A stretch of DNA of 64,000 nt from Aureimonas sp. OT7 (GCF_014844055.1 NZ_CP062167.1:2579501-2643500); one strand, 5' to 3'; positions 34,449 to 43,671 are shown, numbered from the stretch's first letter. A program made the numbers and translations. The notes: generated by a model from the letters alone, not told the origin.

Positions 34449-36365
34449 ATGCGGCTGCCCGCGATCCTCCTTTTCCTGGCCGCCATGGCCGCGCCGGCCC
34501 TGGCGCAGGACTGGCGTGAGCCGCCGGTCCTTGCCGAACGGGTGGCGGATGGAAGCCTTCCACCCGTTTCGGAGCGGATCCCCGACGAGCCGTTGATCTA
34601 CGATCCCCGCGCCCGTGGCGGCGAGATCGGCTCCTATGGCGGCACGCTGCGGCTGATCGAGGGCCAGGCCAAGGATACGCGGCGCATGGTCGTGTATGGT
34701 TACGCCCGCCTCCTCGGTTACACGCCCGAGGGCACCCTTGCACCCGACATCGCCAAGGCCGTCGAGGTGGAGGACGGTCGCATCTTCACCTTCCGCCTGC
34801 GGTCGGGGCACCGCTGGTCGGACGGCGCGCCCTTCACCGCCGACGATTTCCGCTACTACTGGGAAGACATCGCCAACAATTCCGAACTCGCCCCCTACGG
34901 TCCCCCGCGCGAGTTGCTGGTGGACGGCAAGCCGCCGCGCGTCACCTTTCCCGACGCTTCGACCGTGCGCTACGAATGGGATGCGCCGAACCCGTATTTC
35001 CTGCCCGCGCTTGCAGGCGCGCAACCGCTCTACATCTTCCGCCCGGCCCATTACCTGAAGCAGTTTCATGCCCGCTACGCAGAACCGGAGCAGTTGAAGC
35101 GCGCCGTGGCGCAGGCGGGCCAGCGCAACTGGGTCGCGCTGCATTTCAAGTTCGACCAGGCCTACAAGAACAGCAATCCCGACATGCCCTCGCTGGAGCC
35201 GTGGGTTCTGAGAACGTTCCCGCCATCGGACCGCTTCATCTTCGCCCGCAATCCGTACTTCCACCGCGTCGACCCGGAGGGCCATCAGCTTCCCTATATC
35301 GACGAGGTGGCGATGAGCATCGCCGCCCCGCGCCTGATCCCCGCCAAGACGGGCGCCGGGGAAGCCGACCTGCAGGCCAGCTATCTGGGGCTCGCCAATT
35401 TCGCCTTCCTGAACCGGGCCGAAAAGATCGAGGATTTCGAAGTGCGGCGCTGGCAGAGCGGGCGCGGCTCGCGGCTGGTGCTGTTTCCCAACCTCAACGC
35501 TCAGGACCCGGTCTGGGCCGAACTTTTCCGGCAGGCGGATTTCCGCCGCGCCCTGTCGCTGTCCATCAACCGCGAGGACATCAACAAGGCCATCTATTAC
35601 GGCCTGGGGCGGCCGGGCATCGATACGGTGGAACCACAATCGCCCCTCTACGACGCGCGCACGGCCAACCTCTATGCCGGCTACGACCCCGCCTATGCGC
35701 AAAGACTTCTGGACGGGCTGGGCCTCGACAAGCGCGGACCCGGAGGGGTTCGCCTTCTGCCCGACGGACGGCCGATGATCATCGTGGTCGAGACGGCCGG
35801 CGAGGATACCGAGCAGGTCGATGTGCTGGAGCTCGTTGCCGAAGACCTCGCCAGGGTGGGCATCACGCTCATCACACGCACCGGCGAGCGCGAAACCATG
35901 GAGCGCCGGATATCGGCAGGGCTGACGCTGATGTCGGTCTGGACTGGCCTCGAAAATGCGCTGCCCAATGCAAAGTCCGATCCGGCGGAGCTCGCGCCCA
36001 CCAATTCACGGCAGCCCGAATGGCCGGCCTGGGGGGCCTGGTACGAGACCAAGGGCTCGTCGGGGACGGAGCCCGACATGCCGGCAGCAAGGCAGTTGCT
36101 GGCACTCAACGCCGAGTGGAGCGAAACGACCGACGACGCCCGCAAGGCCGAAATCTGGCGCGAGATGCTGCGCATCAACGCCGACGAGGCGCTGCGTATC
36201 GGCATCGTATCCAACATCGACCAGATCGTCGTGGTATCGGACCGGCTGAAGAACGTTCCCCAGCGGGGCATCTACAACTGGAACCCCGGCGCCTTCTTCG
36301 GCATGTACCGGCCGGACAGCTTCTTCCTGACGCGGCCCGCTCAGGTGGCCGAAGGGCGGGGCTGA
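34449..36365 (+). CDS. Periplasmic substrate-binding protein, family 5 (Dpp/Opp type)
   Basis: A 638-residue precursor with a clear signal peptide (residues 1-19, ending APALAQ). The mature chain has the SBP_bac_5 arrangement: RMVVYGYARLLGYTPEG near 80, FTFRLRSGHRWSDGAPFTADD near 120 and LSLSINREDINKAIYYG near 380. At over 600 residues it belongs with the large members of the family, several of which bind oligosaccharides instead of peptides. ATG 34449 has GGAG upstream. With the two permeases and the tandem ATPase it completes the importer; the lyase-like domain on the ATPase supports a carbohydrate ligand. Confidence 0.92.
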   Translation: MRLPAILLFLAAMAAPALAQDWREPPVLAERVADGSLPPVSERIPDEPLIYDPRARGGEIGSYGGTLRLIEGQAKDTRRMVVYGYARLLGYTPEGTLAPDIAKAVEVEDGRIFTFRLRSGHRWSDGAPFTADDFRYYWEDIANNSELAPYGPPRELLVDGKPPRVTFPDASTVRYEWDAPNPYFLPALAGAQPLYIFRPAHYLKQFHARYAEPEQLKRAVAQAGQRNWVALHFKFDQAYKNSNPDMPSLEPWVLRTFPPSDRFIFARNPYFHRVDPEGHQLPYIDEVAMSIAAPRLIPAKTGAGEADLQASYLGLANFAFLNRAEKIEDFEVRRWQSGRGSRLVLFPNLNAQDPVWAELFRQADFRRALSLSINREDINKAIYYGLGRPGIDTVEPQSPLYDARTANLYAGYDPAYAQRLLDGLGLDKRGPGGVRLLPDGRPMIIVVETAGEDTEQVDVLELVAEDLARVGITLITRTGERETMERRISAGLTLMSVWTGLENALPNAKSDPAELAPTNSRQPEWPAWGAWYETKGSSGTEPDMPAARQLLALNAEWSETTDDARKAEIWREMLRINADEALRIGIVSNIDQIVVVSDRLKNVPQRGIYNWNPGAFFGMYRPDSFFLTRPAQVAEGRG

Positions 36366-36371
36366 ACGGCG

Positions 36372-37370
36372 ATGCTGTCTTACGTTGCGCGACGGCTGGC
36401 GACGATGGCGGGTACCCTCCTGGCCATCAGCGTCATCGTGTTCGTCATCATCCAGTTGCCACCCGGCGATTACCTCACCACGACCATCGCCGAAATGCAG
36501 GCATCGGGCGAGACGGTGGACCAGGACAGGATCGAGTTCCTGCGCCAGCAATACGGTCTCGACAAGCCCATGCCGCTTCAATACCTGACCTGGGTGGGCG
36601 GATTGCTGCAGGGCGATCTGGGCTATTCCTTCGAATACGGCATGCCCGTCAGCGACGTCGTCGGAGACCGCCTCTTCCTGTCGCTGGTGCTGAACTTCGC
36701 CACCATCCTCTTCATCTATGCCGTGTCCTTTCCCATCGGCATCTATGTGGCGACTCGCCCATACGGCCTTGCAGACCATGGGCTCTCGTTTTTGGGCTAT
36801 CTCGGGCTCGCGACGCCCAACTTCCTGCTGGCGTTGATCCTTCTGTATTTGTCGAACCGCTATTTCGGGCTGTCCATCGGCGGACTGACGGATCCGGAAT
36901 ATGTCGATGCGCCGTGGAGCGCGGCCAAGGCCGGATCGCTGCTGGCGCATCTGGTGGTGCCGGTGGTCGTCATCGGCACGGCGGGCACCGCCGGAATGAT
37001 CCGCCGCCTGCGGGCCAATCTGATGGACGAGTTGCATCGCCCCTACGTCGTCGCCGCGCGGGCACGCGGCGTGCCCGAGGGCCGGTTGCTGCGCCGCTAT
37101 CCGCTGCGCGCCGTGCTGAATCCTTTCATCTCAGATATCGGCACCCTGCTGCCGCAGGTGGTCTCGGGTTCCGTCATCGTCTCGGCCGTCATGTCGCTGC
37201 CGACCACGGGGCCGATGCTGCTGTCGGCCCTGCGCAGCCAGGACATGTATCTGGCGGGCTCTTTCCTGATGTTCCTGGCGCTGCTGACCGTCGTCGGCAT
37301 GTTCCTGTCCGATATCCTGCTGGCCATGGTGGATCCGCGTGTCCGCCTGCAGGCGGAGCGCAAGGCATGA
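36372..37370 (+). CDS. ABC transporter permease, DppB type
   Basis: A 332-residue inner-membrane permease with six expected helices, the first at about 10-28. LPPGDYLTT after helix 1 and the EAA loop (VVAARARGVPEGRLLRRYPLR, near 232) are typical of the DppB/OppB subunit. It starts 6 bases after the binding-protein stop and overlaps the DppC-type gene by four bases. It forms the channel with that protein. Confidence 0.93.
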   Translation: MLSYVARRLATMAGTLLAISVIVFVIIQLPPGDYLTTTIAEMQASGETVDQDRIEFLRQQYGLDKPMPLQYLTWVGGLLQGDLGYSFEYGMPVSDVVGDRLFLSLVLNFATILFIYAVSFPIGIYVATRPYGLADHGLSFLGYLGLATPNFLLALILLYLSNRYFGLSIGGLTDPEYVDAPWSAAKAGSLLAHLVVPVVVIGTAGTAGMIRRLRANLMDELHRPYVVAARARGVPEGRLLRRYPLRAVLNPFISDIGTLLPQVVSGSVIVSAVMSLPTTGPMLLSALRSQDMYLAGSFLMFLALLTVVGMFLSDILLAMVDPRVRLQAERKA

Positions 37371-38530
37371 GCGGGCGGCTGCCCCATTTCGTGTCCACCG
37401 AGCCGTTCGACCCTGGCCGCACGCAGGCCGTCGGCACCATGCGGTCGGAGCGGTTCCTGCGCGCGTCGCAGGGTCAGCTCGTCTGGTGGCGCTTCTGCCG
37501 GCACCGGCTGGCGCTGTTCTCGCTGGTCTTCCTCGGGCTGGCCTACGCCTCCATCCTGATCTCCGAGTTCCTGGCGCCCTATCCGCTGGCCGCACGCCAT
37601 ACCGATTTCATCTTCATGCCGCCGCAGCCGGTGCATCTTTTCCACGAGGGCAGTTTCATCGGCCCCTTCACCTACCGCATGGTGGGAACGCTCGACATGG
37701 AGACGCTCGAGCGCAGCTATGCCGAAGAGCGTACCACCCCGATGCCGCTGAGCTTTTTCTGCCGGGGCGAGCCCTATTCCTTCTGGGGCCTGGTCGAGGG
37801 CGACCTGCATCTGGTCTGCCCGCCGGAGGGCGGCACACTGTTCCTGATGGGCACTGACCGGCTGGGGCGGGACATGCTGTCGCGCATTCTCTACGGCGCC
37901 CGCATATCGCTCACCATCGGCCTCGTCGGCGTTGCCCTGTCCTTCATGCTCGGCCTGTTCTTCGGGGGCATGGCCGGGTATTTCGGAGGCAGGATCGACT
38001 ATTGGGTGCAGCGTGTGACGGAAGTGCTACGCTCCATTCCCGAGCTTCCGCTGTGGCTGGCCCTGTCCGCTGCGCTGCCTGTCACCTGGAGCCCGCTTCT
38101 CGTCTATTTCGGCATCACCCTCATTCTCGCCCTTCTGGACTGGCCGTCGCTGGCGCGCGCCGTGCGCTCCAAGCTCCTGTCCCTGCGCGAGGAAGACTTC
38201 ACCGCCGCCGCCGTCACCATGGGGGCCAGGCCCGCCCGTATCATCGGGCGACACCTGATCCCCAATTTCATGAGCCATCTGATCGCCTCGGCATCGCTGT
38301 CCATTCCCACCATGATCCTCGCCGAGACGGCGCTCAGCTTTCTCGGCCTCGGGCTGCGGCCGCCGATCACCAGTTGGGGCGTCCTGTTGACGGAGGCGCA
38401 GAACATCGAGGCCGTGGCGCTGTATCCGTGGCTGCTGTTCCCGATGCTGCCCGTCATCGCGACGGTGCTGGCCTTCTCGTTTCTCGGAGATGGCCTGCGC
38501 GACGCGCTGGATCCGCACGCCCAGGTCTAG
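37367..38530 (+). CDS. ABC transporter permease, DppC type
   Basis: A 387-residue DppC/OppC-type permease, longer than usual (about 300) because of a periplasmic insertion at about 75-165 between the first helix and the MGTDRLGRDMLSRILYG motif near 165. The EAA loop reads FTAAAVTMGARPARIIGRHL near 280. Such long DppC forms accompany the large family-5 binding proteins with which it is encoded. The N-terminal OppC-N region has WWRFCRHRLALFSLVFLGL as first helix. ATG overlaps the previous stop as ATGA. It is the last gene of the operon. Confidence 0.93.
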   Translation: MSGRLPHFVSTEPFDPGRTQAVGTMRSERFLRASQGQLVWWRFCRHRLALFSLVFLGLAYASILISEFLAPYPLAARHTDFIFMPPQPVHLFHEGSFIGPFTYRMVGTLDMETLERSYAEERTTPMPLSFFCRGEPYSFWGLVEGDLHLVCPPEGGTLFLMGTDRLGRDMLSRILYGARISLTIGLVGVALSFMLGLFFGGMAGYFGGRIDYWVQRVTEVLRSIPELPLWLALSAALPVTWSPLLVYFGITLILALLDWPSLARAVRSKLLSLREEDFTAAAVTMGARPARIIGRHLIPNFMSHLIASASLSIPTMILAETALSFLGLGLRPPITSWGVLLTEAQNIEAVALYPWLLFPMLPVIATVLAFSFLGDGLRDALDPHAQV

Positions 38531-38660
38531 GGCCGGGGCCTGCCGATAGAACACCATGCCGCGTCAGGCCGGAAATATGATAAGCCATGCTTCGCAATGC
38601 GGCCGGGCCCGCTCTATCTTCGGCGTCAAACACAGCCATCCCCCATTTCCGAGGTTCGCC

Positions 38661-39887
38661 ATGTCCACCATCGCCGCACCGCGTCCCGGTGCCACGGCCC
38701 CATCCCCCGGGCTTCCCGGCTTCGGGGCGCTCGCCGCTCTCGCCATCGGCACGGTCGCGCTGGCATTGGCCTTCGGCCCCAGGCAGGGGGCGCTGTTCCT
38801 GACGGGTGGCGCCCTGGGAATGGCGCTCTATCATGCGGCCTTCGGCTTTACCTCGGCATGGCGGGTCTTCATCCTGGAGGGGCGCGGGCGTGGCCTTCGG
38901 GCGCAGATGGTGCTTCTGGCCGTCGCGGTGCTTCTGTTTTTTCCCGCCCTCGCTTCCGGCACGCTTTTCGGCGAAGAGGTGCGCGGCAACGTCTCCCCCC
39001 TATCGACTTCGGTCGTCATCGGCGCCTTCATGTTCGGCATCGGCATGCAGATGGGCGGCGGCTGCGCATCCGGCACGCTGTTCACCGCGGGCGGCGGCAA
39101 TGCCCGGATGGTCGTGACGCTGGTGTTCTTCATCATCGGCTCGGTCCTGGCCACGATTCATTTCGACTGGTGGTTAGCCCTCCCGTCATTCCAGCCGGTA
39201 ACGCTGGTCTCGCTCGGCGCGCCGCTCGGCATCGCGGTTTCGCTGGCCCTGTTCGCGGCCATCGCTGCCCTGACGGTGGTGATCGAAAAGCGTCGCAACG
39301 GCGGCAGGCTGGAGCAGGCGCCGCCCTCGCCCCGCCACGGGTTGCAGCGTTACCTGCGGGGCCCGTGGCCGCTGGTGTTCGGTGCGGTTGCGCTGGCGAT
39401 CCTCAACTTCGTCACCTTGGCTTTGGCCGGTCGGCCATGGGGCATCACCTCCGCCTTTGCCCTGTGGGGTGCCAAGGCCGCGCAACTTGTCGGCATAGAC
39501 CCGACCGCATGGGCCTACTGGCAGATGCCGGGCAATGCCCGCGCCTTGTCGGAAAGCGTCTTTGCCGACATCACCTCGGTCATGAATTTCGGCATCATCG
39601 CCGGCGCCATGCTGGCTGCGGCGCTGGCGGGCCGTTTCGCCCCCTCATTGCGTATCCCGCTGCGTTCCCTGCTGGCGGCCATCATCGGCGGACTGTTGCT
39701 CGGATACGGCGCGCGGATTGCCTATGGCTGCAACATCGGGGCCTACTTTTCCGGCATCGCGTCCGGCAGCCTGCACGGTTGGCTGTGGGCGGTCGCGGCA
39801 TTTGCGGGCAACGTCGTGGGTGTGAAGCTGCGTCCCTTCTTCTTTGCGGAACGACGCGGCGCGGTCGCCCGCGGCGACGGCGCTTAA
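38661..39887 (+). CDS. YeeE/YedE-family sulfur (thiosulfate) permease
   Basis: A 408-residue membrane protein with about ten to twelve hydrophobic segments. The family's internal repeats carry conserved cysteines: MQMGGGCASGTLFTAGG near 130 and ARIAYGCNIGAYFSGIASG near 360. Characterised YeeE (TsuA) proteins import thiosulfate through such cysteines. ATG 38661 has GAGG seven bases upstream. No TusA-like partner gene follows. A TauE/SafE exporter gene 0.7 kb away may be linked to sulfur handling, or the proximity may be chance. The 130-base gap before it shows no gene. Confidence 0.88.
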   Translation: MSTIAAPRPGATAPSPGLPGFGALAALAIGTVALALAFGPRQGALFLTGGALGMALYHAAFGFTSAWRVFILEGRGRGLRAQMVLLAVAVLLFFPALASGTLFGEEVRGNVSPLSTSVVIGAFMFGIGMQMGGGCASGTLFTAGGGNARMVVTLVFFIIGSVLATIHFDWWLALPSFQPVTLVSLGAPLGIAVSLALFAAIAALTVVIEKRRNGGRLEQAPPSPRHGLQRYLRGPWPLVFGAVALAILNFVTLALAGRPWGITSAFALWGAKAAQLVGIDPTAWAYWQMPGNARALSESVFADITSVMNFGIIAGAMLAAALAGRFAPSLRIPLRSLLAAIIGGLLLGYGARIAYGCNIGAYFSGIASGSLHGWLWAVAAFAGNVVGVKLRPFFFAERRGAVARGDGA

Positions 39888-39904
39888 GGATTGGAACGCG
39901 TCGG

Positions 39905-40225
39905 TTACTCGAACAGATCAGCGTGAGTACCGGCGCGCACGAAGATCACGCTGTTGCCGTCCACCCAAAACACCAGAAGGCAATCTCCGCCGATATGACA
40001 TTCCCGGTGGTCGGCCCAGTCCCTTTTCAAGGCGTGGTCAAGCCATTCCGGGCCGAGCGGTTCGTCGTTCGCTATCAGAAGAAGCATGGCCTTCTTGATC
40101 TGGCGCATGTTGTAGCGGCCAGAACGGGACAGCCGCTACCAATCCTTTACGAAGCTCTTCGTATAGTCGGCCGATCTTGGCAGCGAAGCCCACTTTCTAC
40201 TTGCGGTTTTCTTCGTCGAGGCCAT
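39905..40225 (-). pseudogene. YafQ/RelE-type toxin gene interrupted by an in-frame amber codon
   Basis: Reading from ATG 40225, which overlaps the antitoxin gene end by 29 bases, gives MASTKKTASRKWASLPRS and on to SFVKDW, then TAG at 40138-40136, then RLSRSGRYNMRQIKKAML and the rest of a YafQ-like RNase toxin to 39905. Ignoring the stop, the 106-codon frame is continuous and family-length, with DHALKRDWADHRECHIGGD and the C-terminal catalytic-type histidine in RAGTHADLFE. The toxin is therefore probably inactive as a full-length protein. A 67-residue internal ORF from ATG 40108 remains but lacks the N-terminal third. A sequencing error at one base is the alternative. Confidence 0.75.
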
Positions 40226-40475
40226 CAAACAATTCCTGACCGCTGCTGAACCGTGCCTTACGGGCCTTCGCCAAGGCGCGCGATTCCGTAATCGCGGCGT
40301 GCGTTTCGGCGTTCGGTACCTTCAATTCGAAGGGCAAAGCCTTGTCCTTTGCAACGCGGGTCAACGTCATCCGCACAACATCGGACACGGTCAGCCCCAT
40401 TTCGGCCAGCACGGCCGCTGCCTCGTCTTTCATGCGCTCGTCGATGCGGGCGCGCACAAATGCACGAGAAGCCAT
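40197..40475 (-). CDS. RelB/DinJ-family antitoxin
   Basis: A 92-residue type II antitoxin. The N-terminal half is a ribbon-helix-helix DNA-binding domain (FVRARIDERMKDEAAAVL then LTVSDVVRMTLTRVAKDKALPF), as in DinJ/RelB, and the C-terminal part (KARFSSGQELFDGLDEENRK) is the flexible toxin-neutralising segment. ATG 40475 has a strong GGAGG; the earlier in-frame ATG 17 codons upstream does not. It would normally repress its own promoter and bind the YafQ-like toxin encoded downstream, which here is interrupted. Confidence 0.9.
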   Translation of the reverse strand: MASRAFVRARIDERMKDEAAAVLAEMGLTVSDVVRMTLTRVAKDKALPFELKVPNAETHAAITESRALAKARKARFSSGQELFDGLDEENRK

Positions 40476-40569
40476 GACCGGCCTCCTTTCCATGTCCTGA
40501 ATAGCTCGCATGAGGCACATCTTCACGGAATCCGCGCTACTCGTTCCGGTGCGTTACTAGGCCGAACGG

Positions 40570-41322
40570 TTAGGACAAGAACGCGTCGGCCACCAATTTC
40601 AGCGACACGAGAAACAGGGTCGTCTGCACGAAAAGGTAGAAGCCGCGCTCCGGCAGCACCCGCACCAGCCACCAACCCGCAACCGTGCCGACAAGCGCGA
40701 CCGGCAGAAGCATCGCCGCAAACTCCAGATTGCGCAGGGTGAACTGGCCGAGTGCCGTGTAGGGTACCAGCTTCATGGCGTTGACCGCCGCGAAGGTGAT
40801 GGTCGTCGTGCCGGCGAAGACAGTTTTTTCCAGCCGCTGCGGCAGGACATAGACCTGGAAGGGCGGCGCGCCCGCATGCGACACGAAGCTGGTGAAGCCG
40901 ATGACCGCGCCCCAGATGACGCCGCGCGGCACATCGGCCGGGCGCGGCGGCACCGTGCGTTTGCGCTTCAGGAACATGTCGACGCAGAAGACAAGGCCGA
41001 TCAGCCCGATCATCAGCGTCACGAGGCGCGCATCGGCGATGCTGGCGGTGGCCCAGCCGACGCCGATGCCAAGGCCCGCCGCCGGGATCAGGATGGCCAG
41101 GTTGCGGCCAGAGAAGCGATGCCGGTACAGGTAGACGCCGACCATGTCGCTGGCCACGTAGATCGGGGCCAGAAGGGCCGTCGCCTGCAAGGGCGGCATG
41201 GTCAGGGCCAGCACGGGCACCCCCAGCATGCCCACCATGGACAGTCCGCCCTTTGACAGGCCCACGAAAAACGCCGCCAGCGTGGCGGCGATGATGAAGC
41301 CCACGTCGATCGTCTCGGGCAC
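40570..41322 (-). CDS. TauE/SafE-family membrane exporter
   Basis: A 250-residue protein with about seven to eight hydrophobic segments and the TauE/SafE pattern: FFVGLSKGGLSMVGMLGVP near 18 and TSFVSHAGAPPFQVYVLP near 145, the two repeat signatures. Members export sulfite, sulfoacetate or other organosulfur anions, but many are uncharacterised. The ATG at 41322 opens a gene divergent from the DHA2 pump gene 80 bases away. The YeeE-type gene nearby may be functionally related. Confidence 0.88.
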   Translation of the reverse strand: MPETIDVGFIIAATLAAFFVGLSKGGLSMVGMLGVPVLALTMPPLQATALLAPIYVASDMVGVYLYRHRFSGRNLAILIPAAGLGIGVGWATASIADARLVTLMIGLIGLVFCVDMFLKRKRTVPPRPADVPRGVIWGAVIGFTSFVSHAGAPPFQVYVLPQRLEKTVFAGTTTITFAAVNAMKLVPYTALGQFTLRNLEFAAMLLPVALVGTVAGWWLVRVLPERGFYLFVQTTLFLVSLKLVADAFLS

Positions 41323-41401
41323 GTCGTCCTCGAATCGCGGTTGCGCACTATTTAGTTGCTTCTATCGCAAATCCCCGCCTGGCGGGTGCAGGAGGGCTCC
41401 C

Positions 41402-42823
41402 TTGGCCGTGACACCCGCATTCACTGGCGCGCAATGGCGCATCCTTGCCGCGACAATCCTCGGCTCCAGCCTGACCTTCATCGACGGAACCGTCGTCAAC
41501 GTCGCGCTGCCCGCCATCGGCGCCAGCCTCGAGGCCGGGTTCAGCGCCCTGCAATGGGTGGTCAGCGGCTACCTGCTGACGCTGGCAAGCCTGATGCTGC
41601 CGGCCGGGACGCTGGGAGACCGGCGCGGCTATGCCCGTACCTTCCGCCTCGGTCTCGTTCTGTTTTCCCTGGCCTCCCTGCTCTGCGCCCTCGCCCTGGC
41701 CGTCGGCTGGCTGATTGCCGCGCGCCTGTTCCAGGGGATGGCCGCCGCGGTGCTGGTGCCCGCCAGTCTGGCACTGCTGGCGCAGAATTTTCGTGGCGAG
41801 GCACGGGGCCGGGCCATTGGCATCTGGGCCGCATCCAGCGCCATAACCACCGCCATCGCGCCGCTTCTCGGCGGATTTCTGGTCGATGTCGCCGGCTGGC
41901 GGGTCGTTTTCCTGATAAACCTGCCGCTGGCGGCGGCCGCATGGGCGTTGGCGCGCCCGGCAGGCGGCCGCGATGCAGCCAGGGATGCCGGTCCCGTCGA
42001 TCTTGCGGGGGCCGCGCTTGCGACCGCAAGCCTCGGGCTGATGAGCCTCGGCCTGGTGCGAATGGGCGAAGGAGCCTTGTTGCAAGGTGGCATGCTGCTT
42101 GCCCTGTCGCTGCCGTTTCTTGCCGGCTTCATCGCATGGCAGTTCCGCTGCCCCAACCCGATGATGCCTCCGGACCTGTTCGCCAACCGGGTGTTTTCCG
42201 GCGTCAACCTGCAAACCGTGCTTCTGTATGCGGCGTTTTCCGGCGGCCTCCTGATGGTGCCACTGTCCCTGATCGAGGCGCGCGGTTTCGACGCGCTGGA
42301 AGCCGGTGCGGCCCTGCTTCCCATCTCGATCATCATGGGTCTCTTCTCGAGCCTGTCGGGCCGTTATGCAGCCAGGGCCGGACCCAGGCTGTCCCTGACC
42401 GTCGGACCGCTTCTCGCCGCGGCCGGCTTCGCGCTCATCGGCGTCGGCGCGCCGCAAGCCGGCTACTGGCTCGGCTATCTTCCGGGTCTGATCGTCCTCG
42501 GCTGCGGCATGACCATGGCCGTGCCGCCATTGACGACGGTGGTGCTGGACGCGGTTCCGGAGGGGCGCAGCGGAACCGCGTCCAGCATCAACAACGTGGC
42601 GGCCCGCACGGGAAGCCTTCTGGCCGTCGCCGCCCTGGGTTTCGCTTTCGGTGGCGCTGCCGCCGACAGTCTCGGCGATGCCGGCATCGGCCGTGCAACC
42701 GCACTGGCCATGTTTGGCGCGGCCATCCTGTCGGCATTGTCGGCCATCGCAGGCTATGTCGCGACGCGCGGCGGCGTCAGGCCAGAAGCACGCGCTTCCA
42801 CACCCGTTCCGCCGCGGCGCTGA
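41402..42823 (+). CDS. MFS drug transporter, DHA2 (EmrB/QacA) family
   Basis: A 473-residue carrier with about 14 hydrophobic segments. SLTFIDGTVVNVALPAIG near 25 is the DHA2 motif in helix 1, LTLASLMLPAGTLGDRRGYA is the helix 2-3 loop motif, and RLFQGMAAAVLVPASLALL helix 4-5. It probably exports a hydrophobic compound by proton antiport. The start is TTG at 41402, six bases after GGAGG; GTG at 41408 is possible. No ATG lies close. It converges on the LysR gene, overlapping its 3' end by 47 bases. Confidence 0.85.
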   Translation: MAVTPAFTGAQWRILAATILGSSLTFIDGTVVNVALPAIGASLEAGFSALQWVVSGYLLTLASLMLPAGTLGDRRGYARTFRLGLVLFSLASLLCALALAVGWLIAARLFQGMAAAVLVPASLALLAQNFRGEARGRAIGIWAASSAITTAIAPLLGGFLVDVAGWRVVFLINLPLAAAAWALARPAGGRDAARDAGPVDLAGAALATASLGLMSLGLVRMGEGALLQGGMLLALSLPFLAGFIAWQFRCPNPMMPPDLFANRVFSGVNLQTVLLYAAFSGGLLMVPLSLIEARGFDALEAGAALLPISIIMGLFSSLSGRYAARAGPRLSLTVGPLLAAAGFALIGVGAPQAGYWLGYLPGLIVLGCGMTMAVPPLTTVVLDAVPEGRSGTASSINNVAARTGSLLAVAALGFAFGGAAADSLGDAGIGRATALAMFGAAILSALSAIAGYVATRGGVRPEARASTPVPPRR

Positions 42824-43637
42824 GAACCCCCTGCCGGAAGATGCAGATGTTGATGTCGATCTCCGGCAGGTCGCCCGCCATCCGCACGAGCCTGCCGTCC
42901 GCAAGGTCGCCGGCCACCAGTTGCAGCGGCAGCCAGGCATAGCCGGCTCCGCCCACCGCTGCGCCGCGCAAGGCGGCGGCCAGATGCGACGTGAAGGCTG
43001 GGCTTTCTCCGGTGGCAACGGTGACCGAGGGCACACAGGCGGAAGCGATACGGCCAAGCCCCGATTCGGTGCTGTAGGCGAGATGCGGAATGTCGCCCCC
43101 ATCCAACCCCGGCGCGTGAACGGCCACCATCCTGTCCCTGCCGATGACGCGATGCTGGAGCCGCCCATCGAATGGATCGTCGATGGACGGGTGATGATGG
43201 CAGATCAGGAACTCGGCGGCCTGCCGGCGCATCATCTCGGCACACATTGCCATGTTGGCGGCGTTGAGCTGGATGGGCCCGAGTTCGAACCCCTCGCCCA
43301 TGCGCCGGATCCAATCGGGAAAGAAAACGAAGGACAGGGTCTGCGTGGCGGCGAAAGGCACAGCGGACGTGGTCGGCCCGGCAGCCTCCCGTGCCCTGCG
43401 GGCAATATGGGCGATGCGGCGTTGCAGGTCCGGGGCCAGCTCGGCGAAGGCTTCCCCCGCCGGCGTCAGCGCCACGCCGTGCGGCAGGCGCTGGAACAGC
43501 GATGCACCCACCCATGCCTCCAGCGCGCGGATGCGCCGGCTGAAGGCGGGTTGGGTCACGTTGCGACAGGCCGCCGCCCGCGAGAAGCCACCCTCCTCCA
43601 CCACCGCCATGAAGTCTTCAAGCCAGATGCCGTCCAC
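42777..43637 (-). CDS. LysR-family transcriptional regulator
   Basis: A roughly 286-residue LysR regulator. The winged HTH is at the N-terminus (AVVEEGGFSRAAACRNVTQPAFSRRIRALE shows the usual pattern in two parts), with a ligand-binding domain from about 85. GTG 43637 is preceded by GAGGG at good spacing and begins at the expected place; ATG at 43658 would add seven residues and overlap the palindrome described next. It is divergent from the tartrate module and is its likely regulator, with a tartrate-related inducer. The 3' end overlaps the MFS gene. Confidence 0.88.
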   Translation of the reverse strand: MDGIWLEDFMAVVEEGGFSRAAACRNVTQPAFSRRIRALEAWVGASLFQRLPHGVALTPAGEAFAELAPDLQRRIAHIARRAREAAGPTTSAVPFAATQTLSFVFFPDWIRRMGEGFELGPIQLNAANMAMCAEMMRRQAAEFLICHHHPSIDDPFDGRLQHRVIGRDRMVAVHAPGLDGGDIPHLAYSTESGLGRIASACVPSVTVATGESPAFTSHLAAALRGAAVGGAGYAWLPLQLVAGDLADGRLVRMAGDLPEIDINICIFRQGVLSAAAERVWKRVLLA

Positions 43638-43656
43638 GTCGCCCTCATCAACGCCC

Positions 43657-43671
43657 ATGCCGACACGGCAT
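43657..43671. promoter_or_regulatory. LysR-type binding site (T-N11-A palindrome)
   Basis: ATGCCG ACA CGGCAT is a perfect 15-base palindrome containing the T-N11-A core of LysR-regulator boxes. It lies in the interval between the divergent LysR and tartrate-dehydratase genes, about 80 bases before the latter's start. If ATG 43658 is the true LysR start it overlaps that codon. Confidence 0.55.

Noticed and set aside
34976..37366. In-frame upstream extension of the DppC-type permease over the binding protein and DppB genes
   Set aside because: The extension is a shadow frame without motifs. The true permease starts at ATG 37367, which overlaps the preceding stop.
38531..38660. Possible terminator after the Dpp-type operon
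   Set aside because: GGCCTG and CAGGCC are complementary but over 25 bases apart with no T-run, too weak to call.
40108..40225. Toxin gene starting at internal ATG 40108 as a normal short toxin
   Set aside because: The upstream frame continues with family-like sequence through the stop to an ATG inside the antitoxin gene, so the short form is a remnant of an interrupted gene rather than a complete toxin.
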